A DNA stretch of 64,000 bases from Nitrospira sp. ND1 (GCF_900170025.1 NZ_FWEX01000005.1:797774-861773), one strand, 5' to 3'; positions 56,477 to 64,000 are shown, counted from the stretch's first letter. The notes: generated by a model from the letters alone, not told the origin. Program-made: numbers and translations.

Positions 56477-57898
56477 ATGGGCGGACGACGCCGGTTCGAT
56501 CGAAATAGCCTGGTTTGCTTCTCTGCGGCCATTCTGAGTCTCTGCGCCACAGCACCCGCGGCAGCGGCAGGAACCGGCACGGCCCGGCACCAGCAGATGG
56601 AAGCCTCCAGCATGACGATTCATGTGCCGATTCCCATGACCGCCCTGGCCGAGCAGTATGCGAGCATTCACCAGTCACTCGCCGCACATCGACACACACA
56701 CCGCGACTGGGTAACGCTGGGCGGAGGTACCGGATTTTTGAAGTACCGGATCTGGCCGGGAGAGCAGAGTTCGACGACGACCGAAGGTCGCCTGCTGTCC
56801 CAATCCAGCTTTCCATTCGGCGTGGAATACGCGAAGCAAATCAAAGGCACGGTGACGAAAATCGCCGACTGCGGCCAACAGGATGCCACAACCGGCACAG
56901 GCCGGTTATCGGTGACGCTGGCAACCACCTTCAGCCAGGCCCGCGCCTATACCCTATTGCCCATCAGTAGCGTTACCGCGGTGGAAGCGAACCGACCCTG
57001 CCTGCTGTCCGAACAAGGCGTCGATACGGCACCCCTGATGGCGCAGGTCTATCGAAGTGAGTTGCAAGAGATGCTGCCGACGGTTGATCGTAAGGCTGCC
57101 ACCCTCGTGACGCTGAAGCCCGCCGTCACTCACATCTGGAACGATCTGCAGGAACCCTTGCTGTTGGATGAAGCGGAAGGCCTCTGGCTCCAACTGAATC
57201 CTGAAGCCATCGGTCCCGCCGGAGTCGAGTCGCTGTCAGGCACACCGGCTGCCGGATACGGCGTCAGGGCCAGACCGACCGTCGTGCGTGGCACCAAGCC
57301 CTTGTCACGACATCTCCCCCTCCCCGAGCTGCAGTCTCAGTTTCATGACGAGGGCTTTCATGTCGCCTTCGCGCTCCAGGTCCCCATCGAGGAAGCGAAT
57401 CAGCGATTGCGCGAAGCAGTGGTCGGGCAGGAATGGTCGCTGGGCGTCGGCACGATCAAGATCGTGGGGGCAACATTGTACCCCCTGGGCAATCAAGTGG
57501 GAGTGGAACTCACCCTGAGGGGGCTGCTCCCGCTCACACTCCGTTTAAAGGGAACACCGGCGTACGACGAAGCGGCGGGGCGGATTCTGTTTCGGGATGT
57601 CGACTACACGATCAAGGAGCGCACGCCGGCCACCGACTTGGCTGAAGAATGGTTACATGAACCGCTACGTGATGAGTTGGCCGGAAGATTGGTGCTCCCC
57701 ATTCGAGAGGAACTGGACCTGATGCGACAGGCGCTGGAGAAGGGACTGAACAGAAACCTGACAGGAGGGCGCTTGCGCGGCAGGGTTCACAAGCTGTCCC
57801 TCGAAGCGCTGACGGTGCAGACCGCCAACCTCTCGGTGCGATTCAAAACCGAGGGAACACTTCACTACGACGCCCATGCGGACATCGGAGCCCCGTAA
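56477..57898 (+). CDS. DUF4403-family exported protein
   Basis: 473-residue secreted protein with an N-terminal signal peptide (SLVCFSAAILSLCATAPAAA). The rest is beta-rich and fits DUF4403: SSMTIHVPIPMTALAEQYAS, an early Gly-rich strand, FHVAFALQVPIEEANQRLRE and the repeat-like C-terminal half with LPLTLRLKGTPAYDEAAGRI. DUF4403 has no established function; the fold recalls lipid-binding tubular proteins, which is only a suggestion. The start at 56477 has GAGG about 8 nt upstream. A palindromic repeat follows the stop. Confidence 0.75.
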   Translation: MGGRRRFDRNSLVCFSAAILSLCATAPAAAAGTGTARHQQMEASSMTIHVPIPMTALAEQYASIHQSLAAHRHTHRDWVTLGGGTGFLKYRIWPGEQSSTTTEGRLLSQSSFPFGVEYAKQIKGTVTKIADCGQQDATTGTGRLSVTLATTFSQARAYTLLPISSVTAVEANRPCLLSEQGVDTAPLMAQVYRSELQEMLPTVDRKAATLVTLKPAVTHIWNDLQEPLLLDEAEGLWLQLNPEAIGPAGVESLSGTPAAGYGVRARPTVVRGTKPLSRHLPLPELQSQFHDEGFHVAFALQVPIEEANQRLREAVVGQEWSLGVGTIKIVGATLYPLGNQVGVELTLRGLLPLTLRLKGTPAYDEAAGRILFRDVDYTIKERTPATDLAEEWLHEPLRDELAGRLVLPIREELDLMRQALEKGLNRNLTGGRLRGRVHKLSLEALTVQTANLSVRFKTEGTLHYDAHADIGAP

Positions 57899-57909
57899 CG
57901 CGCACCTTA

Positions 57910-58034
57910 GCAGGATGCGAAAAAAGTCCGCCAGCGGCGTTCTCGCGTCGCTTCGAGGCTCACCGTACCGCATGAGTACGATTCGCCTCTTCGCTCGCTG
58001 CGGCCTTGCTGGACGGCCGTTTTGCACATCCTGC
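57910..58034 (-). repeat. Palindromic intergenic repeat, copy A (inverted)
   Basis: About 125 bp flanked by perfect 8-bp terminal inverted repeats GCAGGATG (57910-57917) and CATCCTGC (58027-58034). The arms are imperfectly complementary over about 25 nt. A central palindrome CGTAC...GTACG lies at 57964-57980. On the minus strand it carries the same 27-nt block (57998-58024) as the copy at 63213-63239. It fills the gap between two convergent genes. Confidence 0.82.
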
Positions 58035-58110
58035 GGGTTATGGTGATACCGACACGGCACATAAGTTAATTGTAGCGTACTGCGCAACAATCGAGCTTTT
58101 CCGCAGCCTG

Positions 58111-58419
58111 TTAGACCTTCAGCTTTCGTTTCAGCTGTGATTCCACACTCGACACTTTGCTCGACAAGCGCCCCTTCGGTCCCTTGCGGTAGTCGATCTT
58201 GATGCTGCAGGACACGCGATTGCAGTCTTTGCGCATGCGCATGTAGCACTTCTTGACCACCGCCATGACCTCGTCCCATTCCCCTTCGAGTACCGTGCCC
58301 ATCGGATTCAGCCGATAGTCCACACCGCTCTTGTCGATAATATCCAACGAGCGTGACACGTATTTGCTCACGCTCTCTCCCTTGCCCAGGGGCGACATAC
58401 TGAATTCCAGCAACACCAT
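58111..58419 (-). CDS. MTH1187/YkoF-family (thiamine-binding-like) protein
   Basis: 102-residue protein of the MTH1187 family (DUF77): VLLEFSMSPLGKGESVSKYV, then YRLNPMGTVLEGEWDEVMAV and RVSCSIKIDYRKG. These form ferredoxin-like folds; related YkoF proteins bind hydroxymethylpyrimidine/thiamine, but the role of single-domain members is unclear. The start at 58419 has AGGAG nine nt upstream. It lies downstream of the precorrin-2 dehydrogenase gene on the same strand and converges with the DUF4403 gene. Confidence 0.82.
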   Translation of the reverse strand: MVLLEFSMSPLGKGESVSKYVSRSLDIIDKSGVDYRLNPMGTVLEGEWDEVMAVVKKCYMRMRKDCNRVSCSIKIDYRKGPKGRLSSKVSSVESQLKRKLKV

Positions 58420-58468
58420 AGTGGGAATCTCCTGCTGATAACTGTCGGCCGATAACGAACGACCGGTC

Positions 58469-59122
58469 CTACGATCCGCGCTTTTCCCCTGCCCCAACGG
58501 CCGCCCGTTGATCCAGCCACACCTTCGGGTACTGCACTTTTCCCAGAAGTCGGAATCCATCCAGCGCCTCACGCAACAGCGCGCGACGTTTCTCCGCGTC
58601 CGGTTCGTTGGCCTTGGCCTGCTCGCGAAGCTGCCCGAGCCAATCGACGAACGCGACAAACTCGTTGTCCAAAATACGCTCGAGATCTTCCTTCATGAAT
58701 CCGGAAAGCGCCGGCGCCTGCCCGCTCGAGCTGATCGCCACACGAACATGACCGGAGCTGACGACGGCCGGCATCACCACGTTCGACACGTCGGGCTGGT
58801 CGACGGACCAGATCAAAAATTTCTGTTCGCGAGCCAATCGCATGAGTGAGTGGGAGAGTTCACGATCATCGCGAATCGTGTTCAAGACCAGGATGACCGC
58901 CTCCAGATCGTTCGCGCGGAAATGCCGCCCACGATGAATGATTTTCGCCGAGGCCGCCAGTTTACGAAGCACTTCATGCAGGGTGGGACTGATCACCGTG
59001 ACCTTCGCGCCTGCCTCTAGGAGCCGCTGCACTTTATCTGCCGCTTCCTCATCACCACCGATCACCAGGACCGGCCACCCACGCACATCGAGTGAAATTT
59101 GAAACCCGGGATTTGCAGCCAT
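58469..59122 (-). CDS. Precorrin-2 dehydrogenase/sirohydrochlorin ferrochelatase (CysG N-terminal type)
   Basis: NAD-dependent enzyme converting precorrin-2 to sirohydrochlorin, and in many members inserting iron. The N terminus ISLDVRGWPVLVIGGDEEAA has the Rossmann Gly-loop, followed by FLIWSVDQPDVSNVVMPAVV and VRVAISSSGQAPALSGFMKE, the usual Met8p/CysG signatures. Length is about 217 residues with no methyltransferase domain; that activity is in the CobA-HemD fusion at 40071. The start at 59122 is fixed by GGAGG nine nt upstream. Confidence 0.92.
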   Translation of the reverse strand: MAANPGFQISLDVRGWPVLVIGGDEEAADKVQRLLEAGAKVTVISPTLHEVLRKLAASAKIIHRGRHFRANDLEAVILVLNTIRDDRELSHSLMRLAREQKFLIWSVDQPDVSNVVMPAVVSSGHVRVAISSSGQAPALSGFMKEDLERILDNEFVAFVDWLGQLREQAKANEPDAEKRRALLREALDGFRLLGKVQYPKVWLDQRAAVGAGEKRGS

Positions 59123-59296
59123 TGAGTTCATCCTCCAACAAATCGACAACGACGTGAACGCGTATCATACAACAGCCGATTTGACAGGGTAAACCCGCTC
59201 CGCCATTCCCCTTTCTGGCAGGAGCTGGGTATAATGCGCCCGCTGGATGACGGGCGAGCCCGTCGCACACACCGCGAGTCAACAAAGGAGTCTATT

Positions 59297-59749
59297 GTGG
59301 CTGGATATACAGGACGATCCCTGGCGATGGCCGGAGGGATCATCGGCATTGCGGCCGTCGCGGCCTATTTCGGCATCGCCCACATCGGGGAGCCGGATCA
59401 AGGCGGCGGATCGATTGCCGGGCAAGTGCAGATCGCGCCCAACCTGGCCGACCAGGTCAAACCGACCGATGTGCTGTTCGTCATCGTGCGGCGTCCGACC
59501 GGACCACCGAGACCCATCGCGGCCAAACGGATCGACGCGCCGAAATTTCCGGTGCAGTTTGAGATTACGAGTGCCGATGTCATGGTCCAGGGCACCGAAT
59601 TGAAAGGCATGGTGGATGTGATTGCGCGTCTGGATCGAGATGGCCAGGCCGGCCAGGCGCAACCGGGTGACATGGAGGGACGCTACCCGAAGAATCCGAC
59701 GTTACCGGGCGGGAAAGACGTGAACATTACCATCGACAAGGTGTATTAG
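59297..59749 (+). CDS. CcmI-like periplasmic domain protein
   Basis: 150-residue protein with one N-terminal membrane helix (LAMAGGIIGIAAVAAYFGIA). The periplasmic domain resembles the C-terminal Ig-like domain of CcmI/CycH cytochrome c assembly proteins: SIAGQVQIAPNLADQVKPTD, VLFVIVRRPTGPPRPIAAKR and GQAQPGDMEGRYP. The TPR part of full CcmI is absent. It may bind apocytochrome or stabilise complexes. The start is GTG at 59297 with AAAGGAG six nt upstream; the longer ATG frame has no ribosome site. Confidence 0.78.
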   Translation: MAGYTGRSLAMAGGIIGIAAVAAYFGIAHIGEPDQGGGSIAGQVQIAPNLADQVKPTDVLFVIVRRPTGPPRPIAAKRIDAPKFPVQFEITSADVMVQGTELKGMVDVIARLDRDGQAGQAQPGDMEGRYPKNPTLPGGKDVNITIDKVY

Positions 59750-59877
59750 CTGCGGCAGGCTGTCTGAATCGGTGATTCGGTAAGGCTGCAACCAGCGAGA
59801 GGCCGGGCGCACTTGGCTTGTGCGTTGAAGTGGTGAGCACCGCGAGTGCGACGCCGAGAACCCGTTTCAACAGCCGG

Positions 59878-60423
59878 CTAGGTTTCAGCCGGGTCCGCGT
59901 CCAGCTCGAGGTTCCAGTACAGATAGTCCCGCCAACTTTCCGGCGTGTTCCGGATCCCGATGGTAATCGTGACGGTGGGACTCCAGCGCGGCTTTACGGG
60001 CCTCTTGATCAAACGCATGTTGGCTTCTTCCGGGGTCCGGCCGCTCTTCCGGTTGTTGCACCGCCAGCAGGCCGTCACGATGTTCTCCCAGGTCTTCCGA
60101 CCGCCTTTCGCGATCGGCACGACATGGTCGAACGTCAGTTCCTCCGTGCGGAACTTGTGCTTGCAGTACTGGCAGCAGTAGCCGTCACGCGTAAAAATGT
60201 TGATGCGGGAAAACTTCACCGCGCGATGGCTATCCTTGAGCTTCACCAGCTTCAGGAGGCGCATCACCGAGGGGAGCTTGATCGAGATCGAGATACCGTG
60301 GATTTGGCGATCGTAGACTTCGAGGACTTCGACCTTCCCCTGCCAGAGCAGAGTAATGGCCTTTTGCCAATGCAGGACACGGAGCGGTTCATAGGTGGAG
60401 TTGAGCAACAAGGTCATTTCCAT
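59878..60423 (-). CDS. HNH endonuclease-domain protein
   Basis: 181 residues. A family-typical N-terminal domain (LLNSTYEPLRVLHWQKAITL) leads an HNH nuclease with zinc-binding CxxC pairs: FTRDGYCCQYCKHKF, then LTFDHVVPIAKGGRKTWEN and TACWRCNNRKSGRTPEEANM. The DH and N residues of the ββα-metal site are intact. This subfamily is widespread on bacterial chromosomes and its role is unknown. GGAG precedes the ATG at 60423. Confidence 0.9.
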   Translation of the reverse strand: MEMTLLLNSTYEPLRVLHWQKAITLLWQGKVEVLEVYDRQIHGISISIKLPSVMRLLKLVKLKDSHRAVKFSRINIFTRDGYCCQYCKHKFRTEELTFDHVVPIAKGGRKTWENIVTACWRCNNRKSGRTPEEANMRLIKRPVKPRWSPTVTITIGIRNTPESWRDYLYWNLELDADPAET

Positions 60424-60621
60424 AGTGGCTCCGGCGATCTCCTATGAGTGCACTATTTACAGAATAGCAAATGACGGCGCTGTTGTGACCCTTCCCTGAA
60501 AAATGCCTGCTCAATCTATGCCATATGCGGCCAATGAAATCAAGCGCTTAGGCAATACCGCACACAATGTCACGCAATATTGAGACGACCTGTACCCCGC
60601 TGTAACTTGCAGAGGACGCTT

Positions 60622-60948
60622 ATGGATTCGAAGCCCGACTATATCACCGTCGCCCAGGTGGACCAGGTTCCTCCTGGCACCTGCCGCACCGTTGAAGTCG
60701 AGGGAATTTTTCTCGCCCTCTGTAATGTCGACGGAACCTTTCATGTCGTCGATAATACATGCCCGCACGCAGGGGGACCGCTCGGCGAAGGATGCATGGA
60801 TGGTGAACTGGTCGAATGCCCCTGGCACGGGTGGCGATTCAACGTCCGTACCGGTGAGCGGCCTGAAAATCCGGAGATCCGCGTGGCTTGCGTGGAAGTG
60901 AGGGTGCAAGGCACAAACGTGCAGGTGAAAACGCCCCTTACATTGTAG
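60622..60948 (+). CDS. Rieske [2Fe-2S] ferredoxin-type protein
   Basis: 108-residue soluble Rieske protein. Cluster ligands are C47-H49 (DNTCPHAGGPL) and C66-H69 (ECPWHGWRF), as in NirD and dioxygenase ferredoxins. No signal peptide is visible, so it is probably a cytoplasmic electron carrier. The start at 60622 has AGAGGA upstream; the longer frame is rejected. It converges with, and overlaps by 11 nt, the gene on the opposite strand. Confidence 0.92.
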   Translation: MDSKPDYITVAQVDQVPPGTCRTVEVEGIFLALCNVDGTFHVVDNTCPHAGGPLGEGCMDGELVECPWHGWRFNVRTGERPENPEIRVACVEVRVQGTNVQVKTPLTL

Positions 60949-61393
60949 GCGGGAACGAAGGGACTTCGCCGCCCGGTGCGCGCGGTCGTCCACTCTCCGG
61001 GCCTTCCGGCATCAACCCGTCGGCCGGCAACGAGGCCGCGTTGACGCGCTTCGTCGCCAGATCCACGTGCCAGATGAAATCCCGTTCGAACCACTGGGTT
61101 GTCCCCTGCTCGCGCATGTAGATCCGGACCTCATAGCGTTGACCGTCCTGCTTGATCACTTTCCACTCTCCCAAGCGCAAGCCCAACTTGCGGGCTTCCT
61201 GAATGCGGGCCCGTTCGTTGAACGCCTGAAGAATCGTCGGATAACCGGCGGCCCGATGGGTTTGCACCAGCGCGAGGGCCTCGGCAGCCTGCGAGTCGAG
61301 CATCGGGTTGAGGCCGGGCGGTTTCATCCACCAATAGGCCAACCCTCCGGCCAGGAGAAGCGCAAGCACCGTGTAATGGATCACTTTACTCAT
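60938..61393 (-). CDS. Hypothetical membrane-anchored protein
   Basis: 151 residues with one N-terminal transmembrane segment (VIHYTVLALLLAGGLAYWWM), followed by a helical region (SQAAEALALVQTHRAAGYPT) and a small beta-rich domain (LGEWKVIKQDGQRYEVRIYM, then ERDFIWHVDLATKRVNAAS). The C terminus is Pro/Gly-rich. I recognise no named family; the strand pattern is NTF2- or SH3-like at most. The domain would face the periplasm. Confidence 0.72.
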   Translation of the reverse strand: MSKVIHYTVLALLLAGGLAYWWMKPPGLNPMLDSQAAEALALVQTHRAAGYPTILQAFNERARIQEARKLGLRLGEWKVIKQDGQRYEVRIYMREQGTTQWFERDFIWHVDLATKRVNAASLPADGLMPEGPESGRPRAPGGEVPSFPPTM

Positions 61394-61583
61394 AGGTCGT
61401 CACAATAAACTGGGGTGGATGATTGATCAGCTCGTCATCATAGGTGGCGTGTGAATTCACTGTCAATCGTCGCATGCGTTGAAACCGGCGACGCGCAGGA
61501 GCCCCCGCGCTTGACAAGGTCGCGCAACGCTATGGTACAAGTACCGGTCAACCTTCGCGACATAATCGGAGTCTCACTGTTCA

Positions 61584-62027
61584 ATGAAGTTCTTCTTTTA
61601 CGCGGACAATTTGAACCCGTCTCAACTCAAGCGTCGCGCCCCGGAACACAAGTTTCTTTTCACGGCGTACCTCCCCGACCATAGCATTCAGTTCTGCCGC
61701 TGGTCGACGCAATGGCGATGCGGCCTGGCGAGCGTGATTCCGTCGCCGGGGGAAAAAGTCTGGGGAGCCGTCTTCGAAATCACCGACGAAGATCTCAAGA
61801 TCCTCGACGAATTCGAAGGTGACGTGCCGCAGGGCGCCTACCGCCACCTGCCGGTGACAGTGATCACGGAAGAAGGCGAAAAGTTATTAGTCACCACCCA
61901 TGCGGCCAATCCCATCGGCAAATTCAAGCCGAAGGAACATTACATCGATTGGGTCCTCAAAGGCGTCAAGCAGTGGAAGTTGCCTGAGGAATCCACCGAG
62001 CAGTGGAAGGCGTATAAACCAGCCTGA
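61584..62027 (+). CDS. Gamma-glutamylcyclotransferase-like (AIG2/GGCT fold) protein
   Basis: 147-residue GGCT-like protein. The N terminus MKFFFYADNLNPSQLKRRAP replaces the usual YGSN start, GEKVWGAVFEITDEDLKILD leads the catalytic glutamate in DEFEGDV, and YRHLPVTVITEEGEKLLVTT completes the barrel. Family members cleave gamma-glutamyl peptides or glutamyl amines; the substrate here is unknown because the N-terminal loop is altered. It precedes a ferredoxin gene by 43 nt on the same strand. Confidence 0.8.
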   Translation: MKFFFYADNLNPSQLKRRAPEHKFLFTAYLPDHSIQFCRWSTQWRCGLASVIPSPGEKVWGAVFEITDEDLKILDEFEGDVPQGAYRHLPVTVITEEGEKLLVTTHAANPIGKFKPKEHYIDWVLKGVKQWKLPEESTEQWKAYKPA

Positions 62028-62070
62028 CGAACTCACGCAGTCGTCACTCACCCCATACATTGAGGTCACG

Positions 62071-62397
62071 ATGCCAAAACCGAAATATCATATCCTTGTC
62101 TGCACAAACGCCCGTCCGCCGGGCCACCCGAAACCCTCCTGCGGCGGCCAGGGCTCTGCGCAACTGCTGATGTCCTTTAACATGGGCCTCATGCAGCGCG
62201 GCATCATGCCTGGCGAAGTCCTCGTCACCGGCTCCTCCTGCCTCGGCCCCTGCGAGCAGGGACCGACCGTCGTGGTGTACCCGGACAACACCTGGTATTC
62301 GAAAGTCACTGAAGCCGATGTCGCTACGATTCTCGATGAGCACATCAAGGGCGGCAAACCGGCGGCGAAGCTGAACCCGGATTCGGTCTGGAAGTAG
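62071..62397 (+). CDS. Thioredoxin-like [2Fe-2S] ferredoxin
   Basis: 108-residue ferredoxin of the Shethna/thioredoxin-like type. Four cluster cysteines are in place: C11 (LVCTNARPPGHPKPSC, which also holds C24), C57 and C61 (GSSCLGPCEQGPTVVVYPDN). The fold matches NuoE-like ferredoxins. The start at 62071 has GAGG six nt upstream and lies outside the preceding gene; the longer frame overlaps it. A strong terminator follows. Confidence 0.9.
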   Translation: MPKPKYHILVCTNARPPGHPKPSCGGQGSAQLLMSFNMGLMQRGIMPGEVLVTGSSCLGPCEQGPTVVVYPDNTWYSKVTEADVATILDEHIKGGKPAAKLNPDSVWK

Positions 62398-62425
62398 CGC
62401 GCGAACGCCAGCGCGGAGATGAATC

Positions 62426-62470
62426 AAAAAGGCCGCCCAGCGAAACGAGTTCGATGCTGGCGGCCTTTTT
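62426..62470 (+). terminator. Rho-independent terminator after ferredoxin gene
   Basis: Long stem AAAAAGGCCGCC...AGC paired with GCTGGCGGCCTTTTT (one bulged C), 14-nt loop, ending in a T run. The stem has A and T tracts on both sides and could work in both directions. Confidence 0.9.
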
Positions 62471-62490
62471 AACCTTCAGCGGATATCGAT

Positions 62491-63003
62491 GTGAGTAGCC
62501 CCACAGCCCACGAACATAAACACCACGCACCCCGCTCCATCGGATGCATGGTTATCACCTGCAGCGACACCCGCACGCCTGAGACCGACACCAGCGGCCA
62601 ATTGATCCAGCAGTTGCTCAAGGACAAGGGCCATCACATCGCCGCCTACCACCTCGTCAAAGACGAACCGGCAGAGATCAAGGCGCGGATCGCCGAAGCC
62701 ATCACCAATGAGTCCGTGCAGGCCATCGTGATCAATGGCGGAACAGGGATCTCCCGGCGGGACTCGACGTTTGAGGCGGTGGATGCGATGCTGGAAAAAC
62801 GGCTGGATGGATTCGGCGAAGTGTTTCGCTATCTGACCTATCAGGACATCGGCTCACCGGCCATCATGAGCCGGGCCACCGCCGGCATCATCAAGGGCCG
62901 TATCCTCTTTTCGACTCCGGGATCAGAAAACGCCGTCCGCCTGGCGATGGAAAAACTGATCCTCCCCGAACTGGGCCACCTCGTCAAAGAACTCACGAAG
63001 TAA
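62491..63003 (+). CDS. moaB: MoaB-type molybdenum cofactor biosynthesis protein
   Basis: 170-residue MoaB/MogA-fold protein that adenylylates or binds molybdopterin. Motifs: IGCMVITCSDTRTPETDTSG, VQAIVINGGTGISRRDSTFE and GFGEVFRYLTYQDIGSPAIM, then SRATAGIIKGRILFSTPGSE. A short His-rich N-terminal tail precedes the domain. The start is GTG at 62491 right after the terminator, with only a weak GCGGA upstream. Molybdoenzymes are presumably encoded elsewhere. Confidence 0.92.
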   Translation: MSSPTAHEHKHHAPRSIGCMVITCSDTRTPETDTSGQLIQQLLKDKGHHIAAYHLVKDEPAEIKARIAEAITNESVQAIVINGGTGISRRDSTFEAVDAMLEKRLDGFGEVFRYLTYQDIGSPAIMSRATAGIIKGRILFSTPGSENAVRLAMEKLILPELGHLVKELTK

Positions 63004-63080
63004 GAACGACACGTGAGAGGTGAAACGATCACCTCTTCACATCCTACGTTTGACGCTCTATCCCCGGCCAGTCACGAGTG

Positions 63081-63200
63081 CTCCAAACGGTCATCCAATG
63101 AGGCCGCAGGGACCACGGCGACTGAGGCCTACCCTTAGGGGTACGTTGAAGATTTGATGAGCCGAGAACAAAGTTGGGGACCGTTTTCAGCATCCGCAGG
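63081..63200 (+). repeat. Palindromic intergenic repeat, copy B (diverged)
   Basis: First of three head-to-tail copies after moaB, the most diverged. It has the GGCC-rich left arm (AATGAGGCCGCAGG near 63108), a central palindromic core TACCC...GGGTACG (63131-63145) and the right arm with ACCGTTTTCAGCATCC (63180-63195). Confidence 0.68.
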
Positions 63201-63330
63201 GTGAAGGATGTTCAAAACGGCCGTCCAGCAAGGCCGCAGGCGAAACAAAACCGGAAGCGTACCCTCAGGGGTACGTTGAGGATTTTGACGAGCCGAGAAC
63301 GCTGCTGGAGGCCGTTTTCAGCATCCGCAG
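63201..63330 (+). repeat. Palindromic intergenic repeat, copy C
   Basis: Unit of about 130 bp. The left arm includes the 27-nt block (63213-63239) identical to the complement of copy A. A central 7-bp stem CGTACCC/GGGTACG lies at 63258-63275. The right arm GGAGGCCGTTTTCAGCATCC (63307-63326) is complementary to the left. Confidence 0.8.
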
Positions 63331-63459
63331 GGTGAAGGATGTTCAAAATGGCCGCCCAGCAAGGCCGCAGAAAGAAGGGCGACTGAGGCGTACCCTTGCG
63401 GTACGTCGCAGGGAGCCGTGCGACTGAGAACGATGCTGGAGGCCATTTTCAACATCCGC
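63331..63459 (+). repeat. Palindromic intergenic repeat, copy D
   Basis: Third tandem unit, with AAAATGGCCGCCCAGC in the left arm, a central GCGTACCC...GGTACG core (63389-63405) and the right arm GGAGGCCATTTTCAACATCC (63438-63457). Compensatory changes (C to T in the left arm matched by G to A in the right) keep the arms paired. It abuts the stop codon of the convergent CBS gene. Confidence 0.78.
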
Positions 63460-63894
63460 CTAGTCTTGCCCGATTTTCGGTTCAGAGTACACCTGCTTAT
63501 CCGCCAGTCTCGATTGCGCGTACCGTTTGTAATGCATCAAGAGATCGCGCACCGACACCACGCCGACGATCGAGCCCCCCTTGGTCACCGCGAGGTGGCG
63601 CACCCCGAGATCGCCCATCATATCCTGCGCGTCATCGACCGCCTGATTGCTCTCAATGGTGCAGAGCGGAGTGGTCATGATCTTTTCCACCGTGAGTTTC
63701 GATACGTCCTGGCTGGTCGCCAGACCCTTGCGGACGAGATCCGTATCGGTCACGATCCCCACAAAGTTCTTCCCCTTCTTAATCAGGAGTGAACCGACCC
63801 GCAAGTCACGCATCTTCTTCGCCGCACCGCGAATCGACGTCGTCGGACCAATGCTCTGGGGTTTCTTGTTCATGATCTGCGCAATACTCGCCAT
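63460..63894 (-). CDS. CBS-domain pair protein
   Basis: 144-residue stand-alone Bateman module. The first CBS domain has KMRDLRVGSLLIKKGKNFVG and IVTDTDLVRKGLAT, and the second has LGVRHLAVTKGGSIVGVVSV ending in RDLLMHYKRYAQSRL. Order and wording closely follow the CBS protein at 39627-40019, so the two are paralogues. An AGG about 9 nt before the ATG serves as ribosome site. Ligand and partner are unknown. The 106 bp upstream to the window edge show no clear promoter. Confidence 0.9.
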   Translation of the reverse strand: MASIAQIMNKKPQSIGPTTSIRGAAKKMRDLRVGSLLIKKGKNFVGIVTDTDLVRKGLATSQDVSKLTVEKIMTTPLCTIESNQAVDDAQDMMGDLGVRHLAVTKGGSIVGVVSVRDLLMHYKRYAQSRLADKQVYSEPKIGQD

Positions 63895-64000
63895 GTCACA
63901 TACCTTTCTGCCCGTTGGGACAAGAGAGCCACTAATGAAACCGGTTATGAAACGCTCAGCACGATCTTACCAAAAAATTTTCGATTCAGAAGATATTCTT

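Noticed and set aside
63081-63459. CRISPR array
   Set aside because: Units are about 130 bp, directly abutting and internally palindromic, with no unique spacers and no cas genes nearby.

Overview
The window is bacterial chromosome, moderately GC-rich and densely coded, with Gram-negative-type envelope and export genes. Gene content (CobA-HemD fusion, stand-alone precorrin-2 dehydrogenase module, two tandem DUF151 proteins, a 198-residue EF-Ts, CcmI-like and HemX/CcsA-like cytochrome c assembly factors, CBS-only proteins) suggests a member of the Nitrospirota, probably Nitrospira-like. That assignment is inference from content; no marker was compared with a database.

Region 1 (1-15.5 kb, all minus strand) is one large Wzx/Wzy-type exopolysaccharide operon. 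In transcription order it holds a fused pseudo-nucleotidyltransferase/initiating sugar-phosphate transferase, a Wzz-like co-polymerase with a degenerate kinase domain, a methyltransferase, a GH26-like secreted hydrolase, a GT39 membrane glycosyltransferase, a GT4 enzyme, a TylF-type methyltransferase, a nucleotide-sugar epimerase, Wzx flippase, Wzy polymerase, a GT2 enzyme and a short Wza-like export protein. An orphan transposase OrfA and a 0.5-kb AT-rich spacer separate it from a divergent LuxR-type regulator with an atypical receiver domain (16.06 kb).

Region 2 (16.8-31.3 kb) has a gene-poor stretch with two possible very small ORFs and tRNA-Gly(CCC). It continues with ndk, a lipoprotein resembling the PgaB hydrolase domain, then gcvH-lpdA-comEA-tyrS, mtnA, an intact IS3-family element, a DegT aminotransferase, a GT4 enzyme and comEC.

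Region 3 (31.3-44.9 kb, minus) is a long housekeeping run read from a promoter near 44.93 kb: hemX-like, hemA, hemC, cobA/hemD, a CBS protein, hemB, ribF, tilS, hpt, ftsH, folP and glmM. It covers tetrapyrrole synthesis from glutamyl-tRNA to uroporphyrinogen III and precorrin-2.

Region 4 (44.9-56.4 kb) holds a divergent RsmI-like methylase, a TusA-like protein, a strongly signalled small exported protein, tRNA-Leu(CAA), a YggX-like protein with added cysteine pairs and the DUF151 pair. These lead into rplM-rpsI, argC-argJ and rpsB-tsf-pyrH-frr-alr.

Region 5 (56.5-64 kb) contains a DUF4403 protein, an MTH1187-family protein, precorrin-2 dehydrogenase, a CcmI-like domain, an HNH protein, a Rieske protein, a GGCT-like protein, a thioredoxin-like ferredoxin, moaB and a second CBS protein. 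Two convergent intergenic gaps here carry four copies of a palindromic repeat of about 120-130 bp. With the fused EPS initiator, this repeat is the most unusual content of the window. comEA and comEC suggest natural DNA uptake.
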